This document shows, piece by piece, positions 17,597 through 25,599 of a stretch of DNA of 64,000 nucleotides. A model generated the notes under the pieces. It worked only from the letters and a program-made list of their open reading frames with translations. It made no database searches and had not been told where the DNA came from. The position numbers and the translations under genes are program-made. Source of the stretch: an uncultured Oscillospiraceae bacterium. Lineage in GTDB: Bacteria > Bacillota > Clostridia > Oscillospirales > Oscillospiraceae. Each line of letters opens with the position of its first letter. The first letter of the stretch is position 1. The DNA lies in assembly GCA_934646185.1 (NCBI GenBank), contig CAKUEH010000003.1, forward strand, positions 101,747-165,746, written 5' to 3'.

Positions 17597-18511
17597 TCAG
17601 CCTTTGACGGAGCCGATCGTCAGACCGGCGACAATGTAGCGCTGGAAGAAGGGATACGCGCAGGCGATGGGGACGACGATCATCACGACGAGCGCCATGC
17701 GCAGCGTCTGATTCGGGGCCCGCTGGGCCTCCATGATGGCGGCGGTGCCCATCTGCCCGATCATGCGGTTGAGATATTCGACATTGTTCTGCAGCTCCAT
17801 GAGAAGCGCCTGCAGAGGCTGCAGCACCTTGTTCTGCCGGATGTACAGAAGCGACTGGAACCAGTCGTTCCAATAGGCCAGTGCGTTTAACAGCGCGATG
17901 GTCGCAATGCCGGGCTTGGCGATGGGCAGGACGATGCGGAAGAGCGTCGAGTATTCGCCGCTGCCGTCGATGGTGGCTGCTTCAATGAGCTCCAGCGGGA
18001 CGGAGCTTTTGAAGAAGGTGCGCATGACGATGATATTGAAGGGACTGACCAGCAGCGGGACGATAAGCGCGGCGTAATTCTCGCTCAGACCGAGCACCTG
18101 CTTCGAGATGATATACGTCGGGACAAGACCGCCGCCGAAGAGCATGACGAAGAAGCTGAAGAAATTGAAGAAATTTCGGTATTTGAAATCCGGACGGTAG
18201 AGCGCGTAGGAATACAGGACGCAGATGAGCGTGCTTAAAACCGTGCCGATGCCGGTGATGAGGACGCTGTTGAAGAACGAGCGCCAGATCTGCGGCAGCT
18301 TTTCAAATGCGTAGGCGTAGGTGTCCGTGCTCCAGGCCATGGGCCAGAAGGAATAGCCGATGGTGCGGATGGATTCCTCCGAGGAGAAGGAGATGATGAC
18401 GACAAAGATGAACGGGATGATGCAGCACAGGCTGAACACGGCGAGGACGATGTTCATAAGGGCCTCTGTGCCCGTGCTGACGGAATTGAGGCGGTGATTT
18501 TTCTGTTTCAT
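17597..18511 (-). CDS. Carbohydrate ABC transporter permease (LplC/YtcP type)
   Basis: A 304-aa MalG-like inner-membrane permease with six hydrophobic segments. The EAA loop, which contacts the ATPase, is LIEAATIDGSGEYSTLFRIV. The C-terminal end RYIVAGLTIGSVKG is typical of the YtcP/LplC group. It begins 14 bases after the LplB-type permease stop and is followed by the solute-binding protein, giving the order permease-permease-binding protein. Confidence 0.9.
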   Translation of the reverse strand: MKQKNHRLNSVSTGTEALMNIVLAVFSLCCIIPFIFVVIISFSSEESIRTIGYSFWPMAWSTDTYAYAFEKLPQIWRSFFNSVLITGIGTVLSTLICVLYSYALYRPDFKYRNFFNFFSFFVMLFGGGLVPTYIISKQVLGLSENYAALIVPLLVSPFNIIVMRTFFKSSVPLELIEAATIDGSGEYSTLFRIVLPIAKPGIATIALLNALAYWNDWFQSLLYIRQNKVLQPLQALLMELQNNVEYLNRMIGQMGTAAIMEAQRAPNQTLRMALVVMIVVPIACAYPFFQRYIVAGLTIGSVKG

Positions 18512-18525
18512 CGGGCTGCACCTCC

Positions 18526-19503
18526 TTAGAACAGGGTACTGTCGGAGTCGATCTTTTTCACGACGGCGTTCGCGCCGATGATGCAGATAAATCCGACGAT
18601 GTTTTGCAGCAGGCCCGCCGCCGTGCTCTGGCCGATGTTGCCGGTATTCATGAGAACGCGGTAGATATACGTGTCAACGACCTGCGTAACGGAGAACAGC
18701 GCGCCGTTCTGCATCGGGACATTCCAGAACAGGCCAAAGTCGGCGTTGAAGATCTTGCCGACGTTCAGGATGAACAGGATCGCGATCATCGTGCGCAGGT
18801 TCGGGAGCGTCACATGCAGGATCTGCTTCCATTTGCTCGCGCCGTCGATGGCGGCGGCCTCATACTGCGTCTGGTCGATGCCGGTGATGGCCGCGAGATA
18901 CAGAACGGTGGAATAGCCGACGTTCTTCCAGAGATTCGCGAACACAATGATATATGGCCACGGGCCGGGCGTTGTGTACCAGGAGACGGCAGTCTGGCCT
19001 GCCGCGCGCTGTGCCATGGGGATGAGACCGTACTGCGCGTCGATAAAGGCGTTCAGGAAATAGCTGACGACGACCCAGGACAGGAAATACGGGAAGAACA
19101 TCAGCGTTTGATACGTCTTGGCGACGAATTTCCGGGAAAGCTCGCTCATCATGATGGCGAACGCGACGGGAATGATGACGCCCAGAATGATAAACACGAT
19201 GTTGTAGGCCAGCGTATTGCGGATCATGATCCACGAATCGCCGGTGGTGAACAGGAATTTGAAATTGTCGAGGCCGACCCATTTGCTGTGGATCAGATTA
19301 TTGAGGAAGGTCGGATCCTTGGGGTAGATCTTGTAGTTCTTGAACGCGAGGATGATGCCGCCCATCGGCAGATACCGCAGCAGCAGCAGCCAGATCGCGC
19401 CGGGGGCCACCATGGTCAGAAGCATCAGCGTCTTTTTCGCCCTGCTGAACCGTCCGCCGGCGCGCAGATCGGGCACACGCCTGGGATTCCGGGTTTGCTG
19501 CAT
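18526..19503 (-). CDS. Carbohydrate ABC transporter permease (LplB/YtcO type)
   Basis: A 325-aa MalF-like permease and first gene of the transporter operon. It starts with a basic cytoplasmic N terminus, then six membrane segments; the EAA loop is YEAAAIDGASKWKQILHV. GACAGGAGGAACT precedes ATG. Together with the downstream LplC-type permease and lipoprotein it makes an oligosaccharide importer. Confidence 0.9.
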   Translation of the reverse strand: MQQTRNPRRVPDLRAGGRFSRAKKTLMLLTMVAPGAIWLLLLRYLPMGGIILAFKNYKIYPKDPTFLNNLIHSKWVGLDNFKFLFTTGDSWIMIRNTLAYNIVFIILGVIIPVAFAIMMSELSRKFVAKTYQTLMFFPYFLSWVVVSYFLNAFIDAQYGLIPMAQRAAGQTAVSWYTTPGPWPYIIVFANLWKNVGYSTVLYLAAITGIDQTQYEAAAIDGASKWKQILHVTLPNLRTMIAILFILNVGKIFNADFGLFWNVPMQNGALFSVTQVVDTYIYRVLMNTGNIGQSTAAGLLQNIVGFICIIGANAVVKKIDSDSTLF

Positions 19504-19576
19504 GAGAGTTCCTCCTGTCTTGCTGATATGGAAAGCTGCACAAACCGGACGCAGCTCCTTCGTATTTTCTTATTCT

Positions 19577-19605
19577 ATTCTACCAGTCGATTCGCATTTG
19601 GTCAT
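19577..19605 (-). promoter_or_regulatory. Possible promoter of the LplB/C operon
   Basis: On the minus strand ATGACC (19600-19605), 17-base spacer, TAGAAT (19577-19582), about 70 bases before the permease start. It would make the operon independent of the upstream minigene. Confidence 0.45.
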
Positions 19606-19680
19606 TTACTGCGCTTGCCCTTTTTTGCATCTGCTTGTCAACTTCCGGCAAGGAGGCCTGCCGGCAATGTGTTCCGTACA

Positions 19681-19730
19681 TACAAACTCCAGGCCGCCGG
19701 TCCATTCGGACCGGCGGCCTGGAGTTTGTA
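19681..19730. terminator. Perfect 23-bp inverted repeat (bidirectional terminator-like)
   Basis: Two perfectly complementary 23-base arms (19681-19703 and 19708-19730) flank a four-base loop ATTC. The stem has a GC-rich core and an AAACT/AGTTT base, as in bidirectional terminators. It stands 20 bases after the stop of the 19-codon minigene. The rest of the 19504-20137 gap holds the minigene, promoters and one family C repeat. Confidence 0.65.
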
Positions 19731-19750
19731 TATGGAGGATGGTTGGCTTG

Positions 19751-19810
19751 TTATTCGCCGCCGAGATTTTCCGTTACGAACAGATCGATCAGGCGGGTCT
19801 TTGTTTGCAT
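19751..19810 (-). CDS. 19-aa minigene with consensus promoter
   Basis: A tiny frame encoding MQTKTRLIDLFVTENLGGE. It has everything a translated gene needs: TTGACA-17-TATGAT promoter (19862-19890), AAGGAG seven bases before ATG, TAA stop, and a perfect 23-bp hairpin 20 bases beyond. The peptide is charged, not hydrophobic, and has no Cys. It might be a leader peptide, a signalling precursor or a small regulatory RNA with an incidental frame. It lies upstream of the LplB/C operon on the same strand. No known family is recognised. Confidence 0.5.
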   Translation of the reverse strand: MQTKTRLIDLFVTENLGGE

Positions 19811-19861
19811 AGGGAATCTCCTTTTTGTTTCAATGGCGGTTAAAGTCCTCTAACCGGTCGC

Positions 19862-19890
19862 ATCATAGCACAGAACCACGTCCTTGTCAA
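19862..19890 (-). promoter_or_regulatory. Near-perfect SigA promoter of the minigene
   Basis: On the minus strand TTGACA (19885-19890), 17-base spacer, TATGAT (19862-19867). It is one of the best promoter matches in the window and points only at the 19-codon frame. Confidence 0.75.
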
Positions 19891-19962
19891 GCCCCGATTC
19901 GCAGACAGCATTCTGGACGGAGCCCCCTTCCCCTTGTATCCAGGCAGAGCCTTTGCAGGTGC

Positions 19963-20032
19963 TTGCGGATTCGCCATAAATTTTCAAAAAATGCTGCCCT
20001 CCGCCGGGCGGACAGAGTCGTCCGCCCCTACA
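19963..20032. repeat. Intergenic repeat, family C (partial copy)
   Basis: Ends in a hairpin GGGCGGACAGAGTCGTCCGC followed by CCCTACA, the terminal sequence of family C elements at 54685 and 54811. The internal GCGGATTCGCCATAAATTTTC resembles the middle of those copies. Confidence 0.6.
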
Positions 20033-20085
20033 AAATGCGGAATCCCCGCGTAAGCCCTGCCGTGTTGAGACCTTAAGCATAACAT

Positions 20086-20116
20086 CCCCCCTGCCGTGCG
20101 CTGCACAGCAGGGGGG
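20086..20116 (-). terminator. Probable terminator of the aminotransferase operon
   Basis: CCCCCCTGC pairs with GCAGGGGGG across a 13-base loop, 20 bases beyond the aminotransferase stop on the minus strand. The T run is weak. Confidence 0.55.
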
Positions 20117-20137
20117 CGTTTGTATATTACAGGCAGA

Positions 20138-21634
20138 TCAGGCCATCAGGCCCTTGTTGGTCTTTTTGACGTGCTTGAAGACCTCTTCAAAGCGGTTCAG
20201 CGCCTCGTCGATGATCTCCGGCGTGTCGGCCATGGAGGTATACAGGCGGCTGCCGGCCAGCGTGACGATGCCGTTTGCCATATAGGCCGCGCCCATGCGC
20301 TCCATCGAATCCTTGCGGACGTACATCATGTCCTTGTGCTTGAGCAGGCCCACCGCGGATTTCGCGAACGACATGGACGAGAAGTCGAAGCTCATCGCGC
20401 CCGTACACTCCAGATGCACAATAGAGCCCTGATTGTATGCCACGAACGGCAGACCGTACTGCTCGAGAAGCCGCTTGAGCCCGTCGCACAGGCGGTCGCC
20501 CATTTTACCCGCGATCTCGCAGGCGTTCGTGCGCTCGATCTCGCGGATGGCCGTGTATCCGGCGAGGCAGGACAGCGGATTGGCCGCCAGCGTGCCGCCG
20601 ACATAGGCGCGGTGCTTGCCCGTGGCAAGACCGGCCGCCATCAGCTGCGCGTATTCCTTCTTGCCGCCGACGCCGCCCGCCGAGGGATAGCCGCCCGCGA
20701 CGATCTTGCCGAAGACCGTCAGATCCGGCACGACGCCGAAATAGCCCTGCGCGCCCGAAAGCGCCACGCGGAAGCCCGTGACGACCTCGTCGAAGATCAT
20801 CAGCGCGCCGTATTTATCGCACAGCGCCCGCACGCCCGCGTTATAGTCATGCGCAACGGGCCGCGTGCCGCTCTCGGGGCCGACCGGCTCGACGATGACG
20901 CCCGCCGTGCCGCCGAGCAGCACGTTGCGCTTGAGCATATCCTCAAGCATGGTCAGGTCGTTCGGCCGCACCTCGTCCGTCGCCTCATAGCAGCCGCCGG
21001 GGATGCCGTGCGATTCCAGAAGCGCCCGGCTGCCGGGGATCTTCAGGCCGTAGACCATCTGGTCGGACCAGCCGTGGTACGCGCCGCCGACCTTGATGAT
21101 GCGCTTTTTGCCCGTGGCGATGCGCGCGATGCGCAGCGCCGCCATGACGGATTCCGTGCCGCTGCCGAGCATGCGGAACATCTCGACGTTCGGCATGTGC
21201 CGGTTGATCTCTTTCGCGATCATCAGCTCGGACTCATGCAGCAGACCCGTCACCGGGCCGCATTCGTTCAGCATCTCGATGACCTTTCCCCGGATCACGG
21301 GATAGTTGCTGCCGAGGATCGTCGGGCCGCCGGCCTGCAGGAAATCGATGTACTGGTTGCCGTCCTTGTCGTAGAGATACGCGCCGTCGGCCCGCGCCAT
21401 GCACATGGGGAACGGCTTGTTGAAGGCCAGATTGTGCTGGACGCCGCCGGGGATATACTCCCTGGACTCTTCGTACACGGCTTTAGACGCTTTGCACTTC
21501 TCGTCAAAATATTTCAGGATCACGTTGTTGTAATACTCGTCCGTGACCTCCCAGATGGGCTGGCTGGTGAGCGCCTTGAGTCTCGCATTGATCTCGTTGG
21601 GATCGTCCCAGCGGCTGATGCCGCAGTTGTTCAT
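20138..21634 (-). CDS. Class III aminotransferase, glutamate-1-semialdehyde aminomutase-like
   Basis: A 498-aa PLP enzyme. Hallmarks are the substrate-side YIPGGVQHN segment, GTESVMAALRIARIATGKKRIIK, the PLP-ring Asp in MIFDEVVTGFR, and the Schiff-base Lys in DLTVFGKIVAGGYP. True HemL is about 430 aa and sits with haem genes; this one is longer, has a 60-residue N-terminal extension, and sits in a sugar kinase/aldolase operon, so it more likely transaminates a keto or aldehyde sugar-derived compound. AAAGGAGGAG precedes ATG; the start overlaps the GtrA stop by four bases. Last gene of its operon. Confidence 0.85.
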   Translation of the reverse strand: MNNCGISRWDDPNEINARLKALTSQPIWEVTDEYYNNVILKYFDEKCKASKAVYEESREYIPGGVQHNLAFNKPFPMCMARADGAYLYDKDGNQYIDFLQAGGPTILGSNYPVIRGKVIEMLNECGPVTGLLHESELMIAKEINRHMPNVEMFRMLGSGTESVMAALRIARIATGKKRIIKVGGAYHGWSDQMVYGLKIPGSRALLESHGIPGGCYEATDEVRPNDLTMLEDMLKRNVLLGGTAGVIVEPVGPESGTRPVAHDYNAGVRALCDKYGALMIFDEVVTGFRVALSGAQGYFGVVPDLTVFGKIVAGGYPSAGGVGGKKEYAQLMAAGLATGKHRAYVGGTLAANPLSCLAGYTAIREIERTNACEIAGKMGDRLCDGLKRLLEQYGLPFVAYNQGSIVHLECTGAMSFDFSSMSFAKSAVGLLKHKDMMYVRKDSMERMGAAYMANGIVTLAGSRLYTSMADTPEIIDEALNRFEEVFKHVKKTNKGLMA

Positions 21635-22065
21635 TTCTGCTCCTCCTTTTTCGCAAGGTCATTGGTGTCCATACTGCCGCGGAACACGGCGAACGTGTCG
21701 AACAGATATTCCGTGACAAAATTCAAAAGCATATTCATGATGGTGACCAGATATTCGTTCCAGCCGCAGGTTTCGACCAGCCAGTTGCCGAGAAGCGTCG
21801 ACAGCGGCGTGAATACGGCGTAATAGCACAGGACCAGCGCCATGGCCTTCGGCACATTGTTGGCGCTTTTGAACGTGAATTTCCGGTTGAGCGTGAAATT
21901 CCACACCACCGACGTCACCAGCGCGATCAGATAGCACGGCCAGTAGCTCCATTTGCACAGCTCGTTGAGCAGCGTGAATAGCCCGAGCTGGATGATGCCC
22001 GCCGAGGCGGAAAACAGCACGAATTTAACGACCCGCCAGATCTCCTTCTTCTTTTCTCCGGTCAT
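21631..22065 (-). CDS. GtrA family membrane protein
   Basis: A 144-aa protein with four hydrophobic helices and the GtrA-type segments VVKFVLFSASAGIIQLGLF, VTSVVWNFTLNRKFTF and MNMLLNFVTEYLFD. GtrA proteins are thought to move or help move lipid-linked sugars across the membrane. It overlaps both neighbours by four bases, so it is translated as part of the kinase-aldolase-aminotransferase operon. Its presence hints that the pathway product may reach the envelope, but that is inference. Confidence 0.88.
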   Translation of the reverse strand: MTGEKKKEIWRVVKFVLFSASAGIIQLGLFTLLNELCKWSYWPCYLIALVTSVVWNFTLNRKFTFKSANNVPKAMALVLCYYAVFTPLSTLLGNWLVETCGWNEYLVTIMNMLLNFVTEYLFDTFAVFRGSMDTNDLAKKEEQK

Positions 22066-23069
22066 TTGCCTGCCTCCTTCTGCTTTGCGTATTTTTGCTG
22101 ATAGACCAGATGCTGCAGGGCGATATCCGCGCGGGACAGCTGGGCGCGCTCGCCGAGCGCCGCCGTGTGCAGCGCGCAGACGGCAGCCTTGTCCGCGAGA
22201 ACGGCCAGCGCCTGCGTATCGCCCTCGTCCTTGCCGCAGACGACCGCGCCAACGCCCGGCACCAGAACCGCGCAGCGCTTATCCAGCGCGGCTGAAATTT
22301 CGCCCGCCGCGGCGCTCTGCGTGACCGGGATCACCGGGCCGATCATCTGCGCCATGTCGTCGAGCTGCGCGCGGATGGGGCGGTTCAACGCCGCCATGGT
22401 CAGAAGCGCGTCTGTCCGCGCGGCGCGGGCCGGCGGGTGTGCGTGCCGCACCTTGGCAAGCACGGAATCCAGCTGCTTCTGCTCCATGACCGGCGCGGAT
22501 TCCTCCAATACGCCCTGCCAGCAGCGGCGGCAGAGCCGCTCGAGCAGCTGCGCGCGCTGAAGCGCTTCATCATGGCTGCGTGCGCAGATCAAAACGCCGT
22601 GGTGCGCCATCAGGATCGTCCGCGCTCCGCGCTCCATGGCTGCGCGCACCGCGCTTTGCAGCGTTTTCGTGCCCGGCAGACCGTAGCTCGCCGCGGCTAT
22701 GCCGCCGAGCTGCTGTCGTTCCTCGCCGGTAAAGCAGCCGGGCTGATAGCCGCACAGGCCCAGCGCCGAGGCGTAGGTCTGGTGCGTATGAATGACAAAA
22801 TTGACGTCCTCAAACATCGAATAGGCGAGCACGTGTACCGCCCGTTCGCCGGACGGCCTGCGCGGGCCGGTCCATTTTCCGTCCGTGAGATCACACAGTG
22901 CAATATCCTCCGGCGTGATGCTGCAGTAGTCCATGCCGCTGGGCGTGATCAGATAATGCGTTTCGTCCGCGCGGGATGAAACGTTGCCCCATGTCCGGGC
23001 GACGAGCCCGTCTTCCAGCAGCGCGCGGCCCGTATCGCAGATGCACATCCGTAAAGCCTGATCTTCCAT
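22062..23069 (-). CDS. Class II aldolase/adducin-family protein, double-length
   Basis: A 335-aa protein. The N-terminal 200 residues form a class II aldolase domain: GNVSSRADETHYLITPSG, the metal-binding pair in VIHTHQTYASALG, and MAHHGVLI with a further metal His. The remaining 130 residues look like a second, shortened domain (VLVPGVGAVVCGKDEGDT) resembling the same fold without metal residues. Family members cleave or epimerise sugar phosphates such as L-ribulose-5-P or L-fuculose-1-P. Coupled to the upstream kinase (3-base gap) it would act on the kinase product. Substrate not predictable. Confidence 0.82.
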   Translation of the reverse strand: MEDQALRMCICDTGRALLEDGLVARTWGNVSSRADETHYLITPSGMDYCSITPEDIALCDLTDGKWTGPRRPSGERAVHVLAYSMFEDVNFVIHTHQTYASALGLCGYQPGCFTGEERQQLGGIAAASYGLPGTKTLQSAVRAAMERGARTILMAHHGVLICARSHDEALQRAQLLERLCRRCWQGVLEESAPVMEQKQLDSVLAKVRHAHPPARAARTDALLTMAALNRPIRAQLDDMAQMIGPVIPVTQSAAAGEISAALDKRCAVLVPGVGAVVCGKDEGDTQALAVLADKAAVCALHTAALGERAQLSRADIALQHLVYQQKYAKQKEAGK

Positions 23070-23072
23070 TGC

Positions 23073-24677
23073 TTATGCCTCCTTCAGCCTGTTCAGCAGG
23101 GCAAAATTCTTCCTGTTCGATGCGTACAGCTGCCGGAACACGCGGTAATTACGGTCATAGACCGGCTTTAAGGCCGCGTCCGGCGTATAGCACCCGTTGA
23201 CCTTCACATGCGCGGCGGCCTGCGTCAGATCCGGGAACAGTCCGCTTCCGACCGCGGCGAGCATCGCCGCGCCGATGGCGCCGACGTCCTTCGTGTTTTC
23301 GACCGTCTCGACCGTCCGGCCCGTGATATCGGCCAGCATCTGGCACGTCACCTTTGACAGCGCTCCGCCGCCGACGAAGCGGATAACGGAGGCGGTCTTC
23401 GTCTTCCGCTCCTCGCATTCGAGCATCCAGCGCAGATGGAAGCAGATGCCCTCCAATACCGCCCGCAGCATCTGCGCCTTGCCCGTCTCCAGCCGGATGT
23501 TGAAGAACATCCCGGCTGCCGCCGGGTCTTCAAACGGACAGCGGTTGCCGTGCAGCCACGGCGTAAAGATCACGCCGCCCGAGCCCGGCGCGACCTGCGC
23601 GACGGTGTCGGACATGTAGTCGTACAGACTCTCGTAGACGCTCTCCTGACTCTCGGCCACGTCGGTCTTGGACAGGTAGATATTGACCTCGTCCAGCACC
23701 AGATGATCCTTGACCCATTCAAAGCACTTGCCTGCCGTCTCCATTTCGGCGAAATAATTGTATTTGCCCTTCTCCGCGCCGACGATGCCCGCGATCATCG
23801 CGGTGAGATCGACCGCCTGATGATCCATCACCGTCCCGACCCAGCCGGACGTGCCGGAATAGATATGCGTGCTGCCGGCGGCGGTGCAGCCTGCGCCGAC
23901 GCCGATGAGCGTTGCGTCGCCGCCGCCTCCGTAGACCCGCGTGCCGGGGCAGAGACCGAGCTCCTGCGCGGCCTGCTCCGTCAGGAGGCCCGCCACGTCG
24001 GTGCATTCGATGATCTTCGCCAGATGCCGCGTCTCGACGCCGTACATCCGGCAGAGCGCCTCGTTCCAGCCCTCGCAGCCGGGGCGGGTGTCATAAAGGA
24101 ACGTCGAATAGGCCGAGTCGCGCGTCATGACGAATTCGCCGGTCGCCCGGGCGATGAGCGATTCCTTCACATCCAGCCACTTGTGGGCCTTTTGGAAGAT
24201 CTCCGGCTCGTGCGCCTGCACCCATTTGTATTTCCAGAGCGGGTCCTTGACGCTCGTCGACGCGGCGTGCGTCGCGCGCAGCGAGCGCAGTAGCATTCCG
24301 ATATTCACACCGGAAACGCACGGCCCGTGCGTCTGGCAGGCTCTGAACTCTGCCGAAGCCCGCTGATCCATATAGCTCATCGGGCGGCGCAGCGCACGGC
24401 CCTGCGCGTCTACGAGCACCATGCCCTGCATCTGCGAGCAGAACGAAATGCCGGATACCTGCGCGGGCGTCACATCCGTCTTTTCAAACACGGCCTTCGT
24501 CGTGCGGCACATGGCGCTCCACCATTCGTCCGCGTCCTGCTCCGCGCCGCCGTCCGGCAGGATGTAAAGTCCATAGCCCGCGTAGGCGCTTGCGATCAGC
24601 CGGATATCCTGTTCGGCTCCGAACAGGCAGGTCTTGACTCCGGTGGTTCCGAAGTCGTAAGCGATGAGATACTGCAT
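23073..24677 (-). CDS. FGGY-family carbohydrate kinase (xylulokinase-like)
   Basis: A 534-aa sugar kinase. The N terminus IAYDFGTTGVKTCLF is the phosphate-1 loop, SGISFCSQMQGMVLVD and SYMDQRA follow, and the C-terminal FVGGGALSKVTCQMLADITG is the adenosine-binding end. It most resembles xylulokinases, but FGGY kinases with class II aldolases also act on other pentuloses and deoxyhexuloses. GAAAGGAG precedes ATG. The first 82 bases overlap the end of the TetR gene, so the two are co-transcribed from one promoter. Confidence 0.88.
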   Translation of the reverse strand: MQYLIAYDFGTTGVKTCLFGAEQDIRLIASAYAGYGLYILPDGGAEQDADEWWSAMCRTTKAVFEKTDVTPAQVSGISFCSQMQGMVLVDAQGRALRRPMSYMDQRASAEFRACQTHGPCVSGVNIGMLLRSLRATHAASTSVKDPLWKYKWVQAHEPEIFQKAHKWLDVKESLIARATGEFVMTRDSAYSTFLYDTRPGCEGWNEALCRMYGVETRHLAKIIECTDVAGLLTEQAAQELGLCPGTRVYGGGGDATLIGVGAGCTAAGSTHIYSGTSGWVGTVMDHQAVDLTAMIAGIVGAEKGKYNYFAEMETAGKCFEWVKDHLVLDEVNIYLSKTDVAESQESVYESLYDYMSDTVAQVAPGSGGVIFTPWLHGNRCPFEDPAAAGMFFNIRLETGKAQMLRAVLEGICFHLRWMLECEERKTKTASVIRFVGGGALSKVTCQMLADITGRTVETVENTKDVGAIGAAMLAAVGSGLFPDLTQAAAHVKVNGCYTPDAALKPVYDRNYRVFRQLYASNRKNFALLNRLKEA

Positions 24678-25303
24678 ATGTCTCCTTTCATCGCGCCCAG
24701 CAAAAAGCGCGTCAGCCTGTCGGCCATCTTCGTATCATCCAAAGCGGCGTCGCCGCAGAATATCCGCATCCGCTCCTGATAATACTCACAGCTATAGGAA
24801 AACTGCAGCATCATCAGCAGATTATCAAAAAAAAACGCAAACAGCTGCGGCTCGATGCGCTCCGTGAGCCGGCCGGCCTGCTGTGCTTCATCAAACAGGC
24901 GCGCATAAAGCGCCGCCGTGCGCGATTCGATCTCGCGCGCAAGCGTTCCGGCATACCTCCGGCAGCTGCCGGAGGTGATCTCGTTGTACATCGCGTTATA
25001 GCTCGCGTGCCTGCGCGACTGGCGGATGAGCGCGAGGATCAGCCGCTGCATCCGCGCCTCCAGCGTCCCGCCGCCCGCGGCGGCCTCCTGCAGCGTCGCG
25101 TCCAGCAGCTCGAGCGAGTGGCGCACGCAGGCGAGGAAAAATGCGTCCTTGTCCCCAAAATATTTATAAATCACGCCGACGCTCACGCCCGCGCTTTTCG
25201 CAACCGACGCGACCGACGCAGGCTGAAAGCCGCAGCGGGCAAATTCCGCAATGCCCGCCTCCAGAATCGCGCCCAGCGCCGCTTCGTCCAGCTTCCGATA
25301 CAT
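24596..25303 (-). CDS. TetR/AcrR-family regulator, autoregulatory
   Basis: A 235-aa repressor. The N-terminal helix-turn-helix is VASVAKSAGVSVGVIYKYFG (residues about 29-48). The remaining helical part is the ligand-binding and dimer domain. Start 25303 is preferred over an in-frame ATG at 25318 because GAGGTG lies just before it. It heads the kinase-aldolase-GtrA-aminotransferase operon and its 3' end overlaps the kinase by 82 bases, an unusually long overlap. A palindromic operator lies directly in front (25318-25341), so it very likely represses its own operon until a sugar or metabolite binds. Confidence 0.88.
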   Translation of the reverse strand: MYRKLDEAALGAILEAGIAEFARCGFQPASVASVAKSAGVSVGVIYKYFGDKDAFFLACVRHSLELLDATLQEAAAGGGTLEARMQRLILALIRQSRRHASYNAMYNEITSGSCRRYAGTLAREIESRTAALYARLFDEAQQAGRLTERIEPQLFAFFFDNLLMMLQFSYSCEYYQERMRIFCGDAALDDTKMADRLTRFLLGAMKGDICSISSLTTSEPPESRPACSEPNRISG

Positions 25304-25317
25304 AAAACACCTCAACA

Positions 25318-25341
25318 TGACGTGAATGACTGTTCACGTCA
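25318..25341. promoter_or_regulatory. Palindromic operator for the TetR regulator
   Basis: TGACGTGAA and TTCACGTCA are perfect inverted arms of nine bases around a six-base spacer. It begins three bases downstream of the -10 box, covering the transcription start, as repressor sites do. Confidence 0.75.
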
Positions 25342-25343
25342 AT

Positions 25344-25372
25344 ATTATAATTCGCATAAAAACATCTGTCAA
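25344..25372 (-). promoter_or_regulatory. Consensus SigA promoter of the TetR-kinase operon
   Basis: On the minus strand TTGACA (25367-25372), exactly 17 bases, TATAAT (25344-25349): a perfect match to consensus, immediately followed by the operator. A promoter this strong needs repression to be switchable. Confidence 0.85.
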
Positions 25373-25421
25373 TCCACAAAATAATTCAGCGCATCAAACA
25401 AAAAATAAGCACTGGCCCAAA

Positions 25422-25506
25422 AGGCTCCCCTTGGGCATAAGGGGCGCCGGCCCGTAGGGCCTGAGGGGATTCGAACGCAGCAAATTTCCGGGCACGCCGA
25501 AACATG
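25422..25506. repeat. Intergenic repeat, family A (truncated copy)
   Basis: The left end AGGCTCCCCTTGGGC, the sub-hairpin and CTGAGGGGATTCGAACGC are intact, but the right third with ATCCCCTCCGTCATT is missing or diverged. It lies between the divergent TetR genes. Confidence 0.7.
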
Positions 25507-25557
25507 CAGTACGGCAGGGAGGGCTGCCCGCGGCCACTCTGACTGTTCTCCTCCCCC

Positions 25558-25586
25558 TTGCGTTTCCGGCTGTGGTTTGCTACAAT
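25558..25586 (+). promoter_or_regulatory. SigA promoter of the second TetR gene
   Basis: TTGCGT (25558-25563), 17-base spacer, TACAAT (25581-25586). The transcription start would be only a few bases before the ribosome site of the TetR gene at 25600. Confidence 0.6.
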
Positions 25587-25599
25587 GAGGGCGAATCAA

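Noticed and set aside
15806..17890. A 694-aa frame antisense to the solute-binding protein
   Set aside because: Gly/Val/Asp-rich shadow frame with no signal peptide, no ribosome site and no motif.
20138..21634. Naming the aminotransferase as hemL
   Set aside because: It is longer than HemL, has an N-terminal extension and is not near haem genes; it sits in a sugar-type operon.
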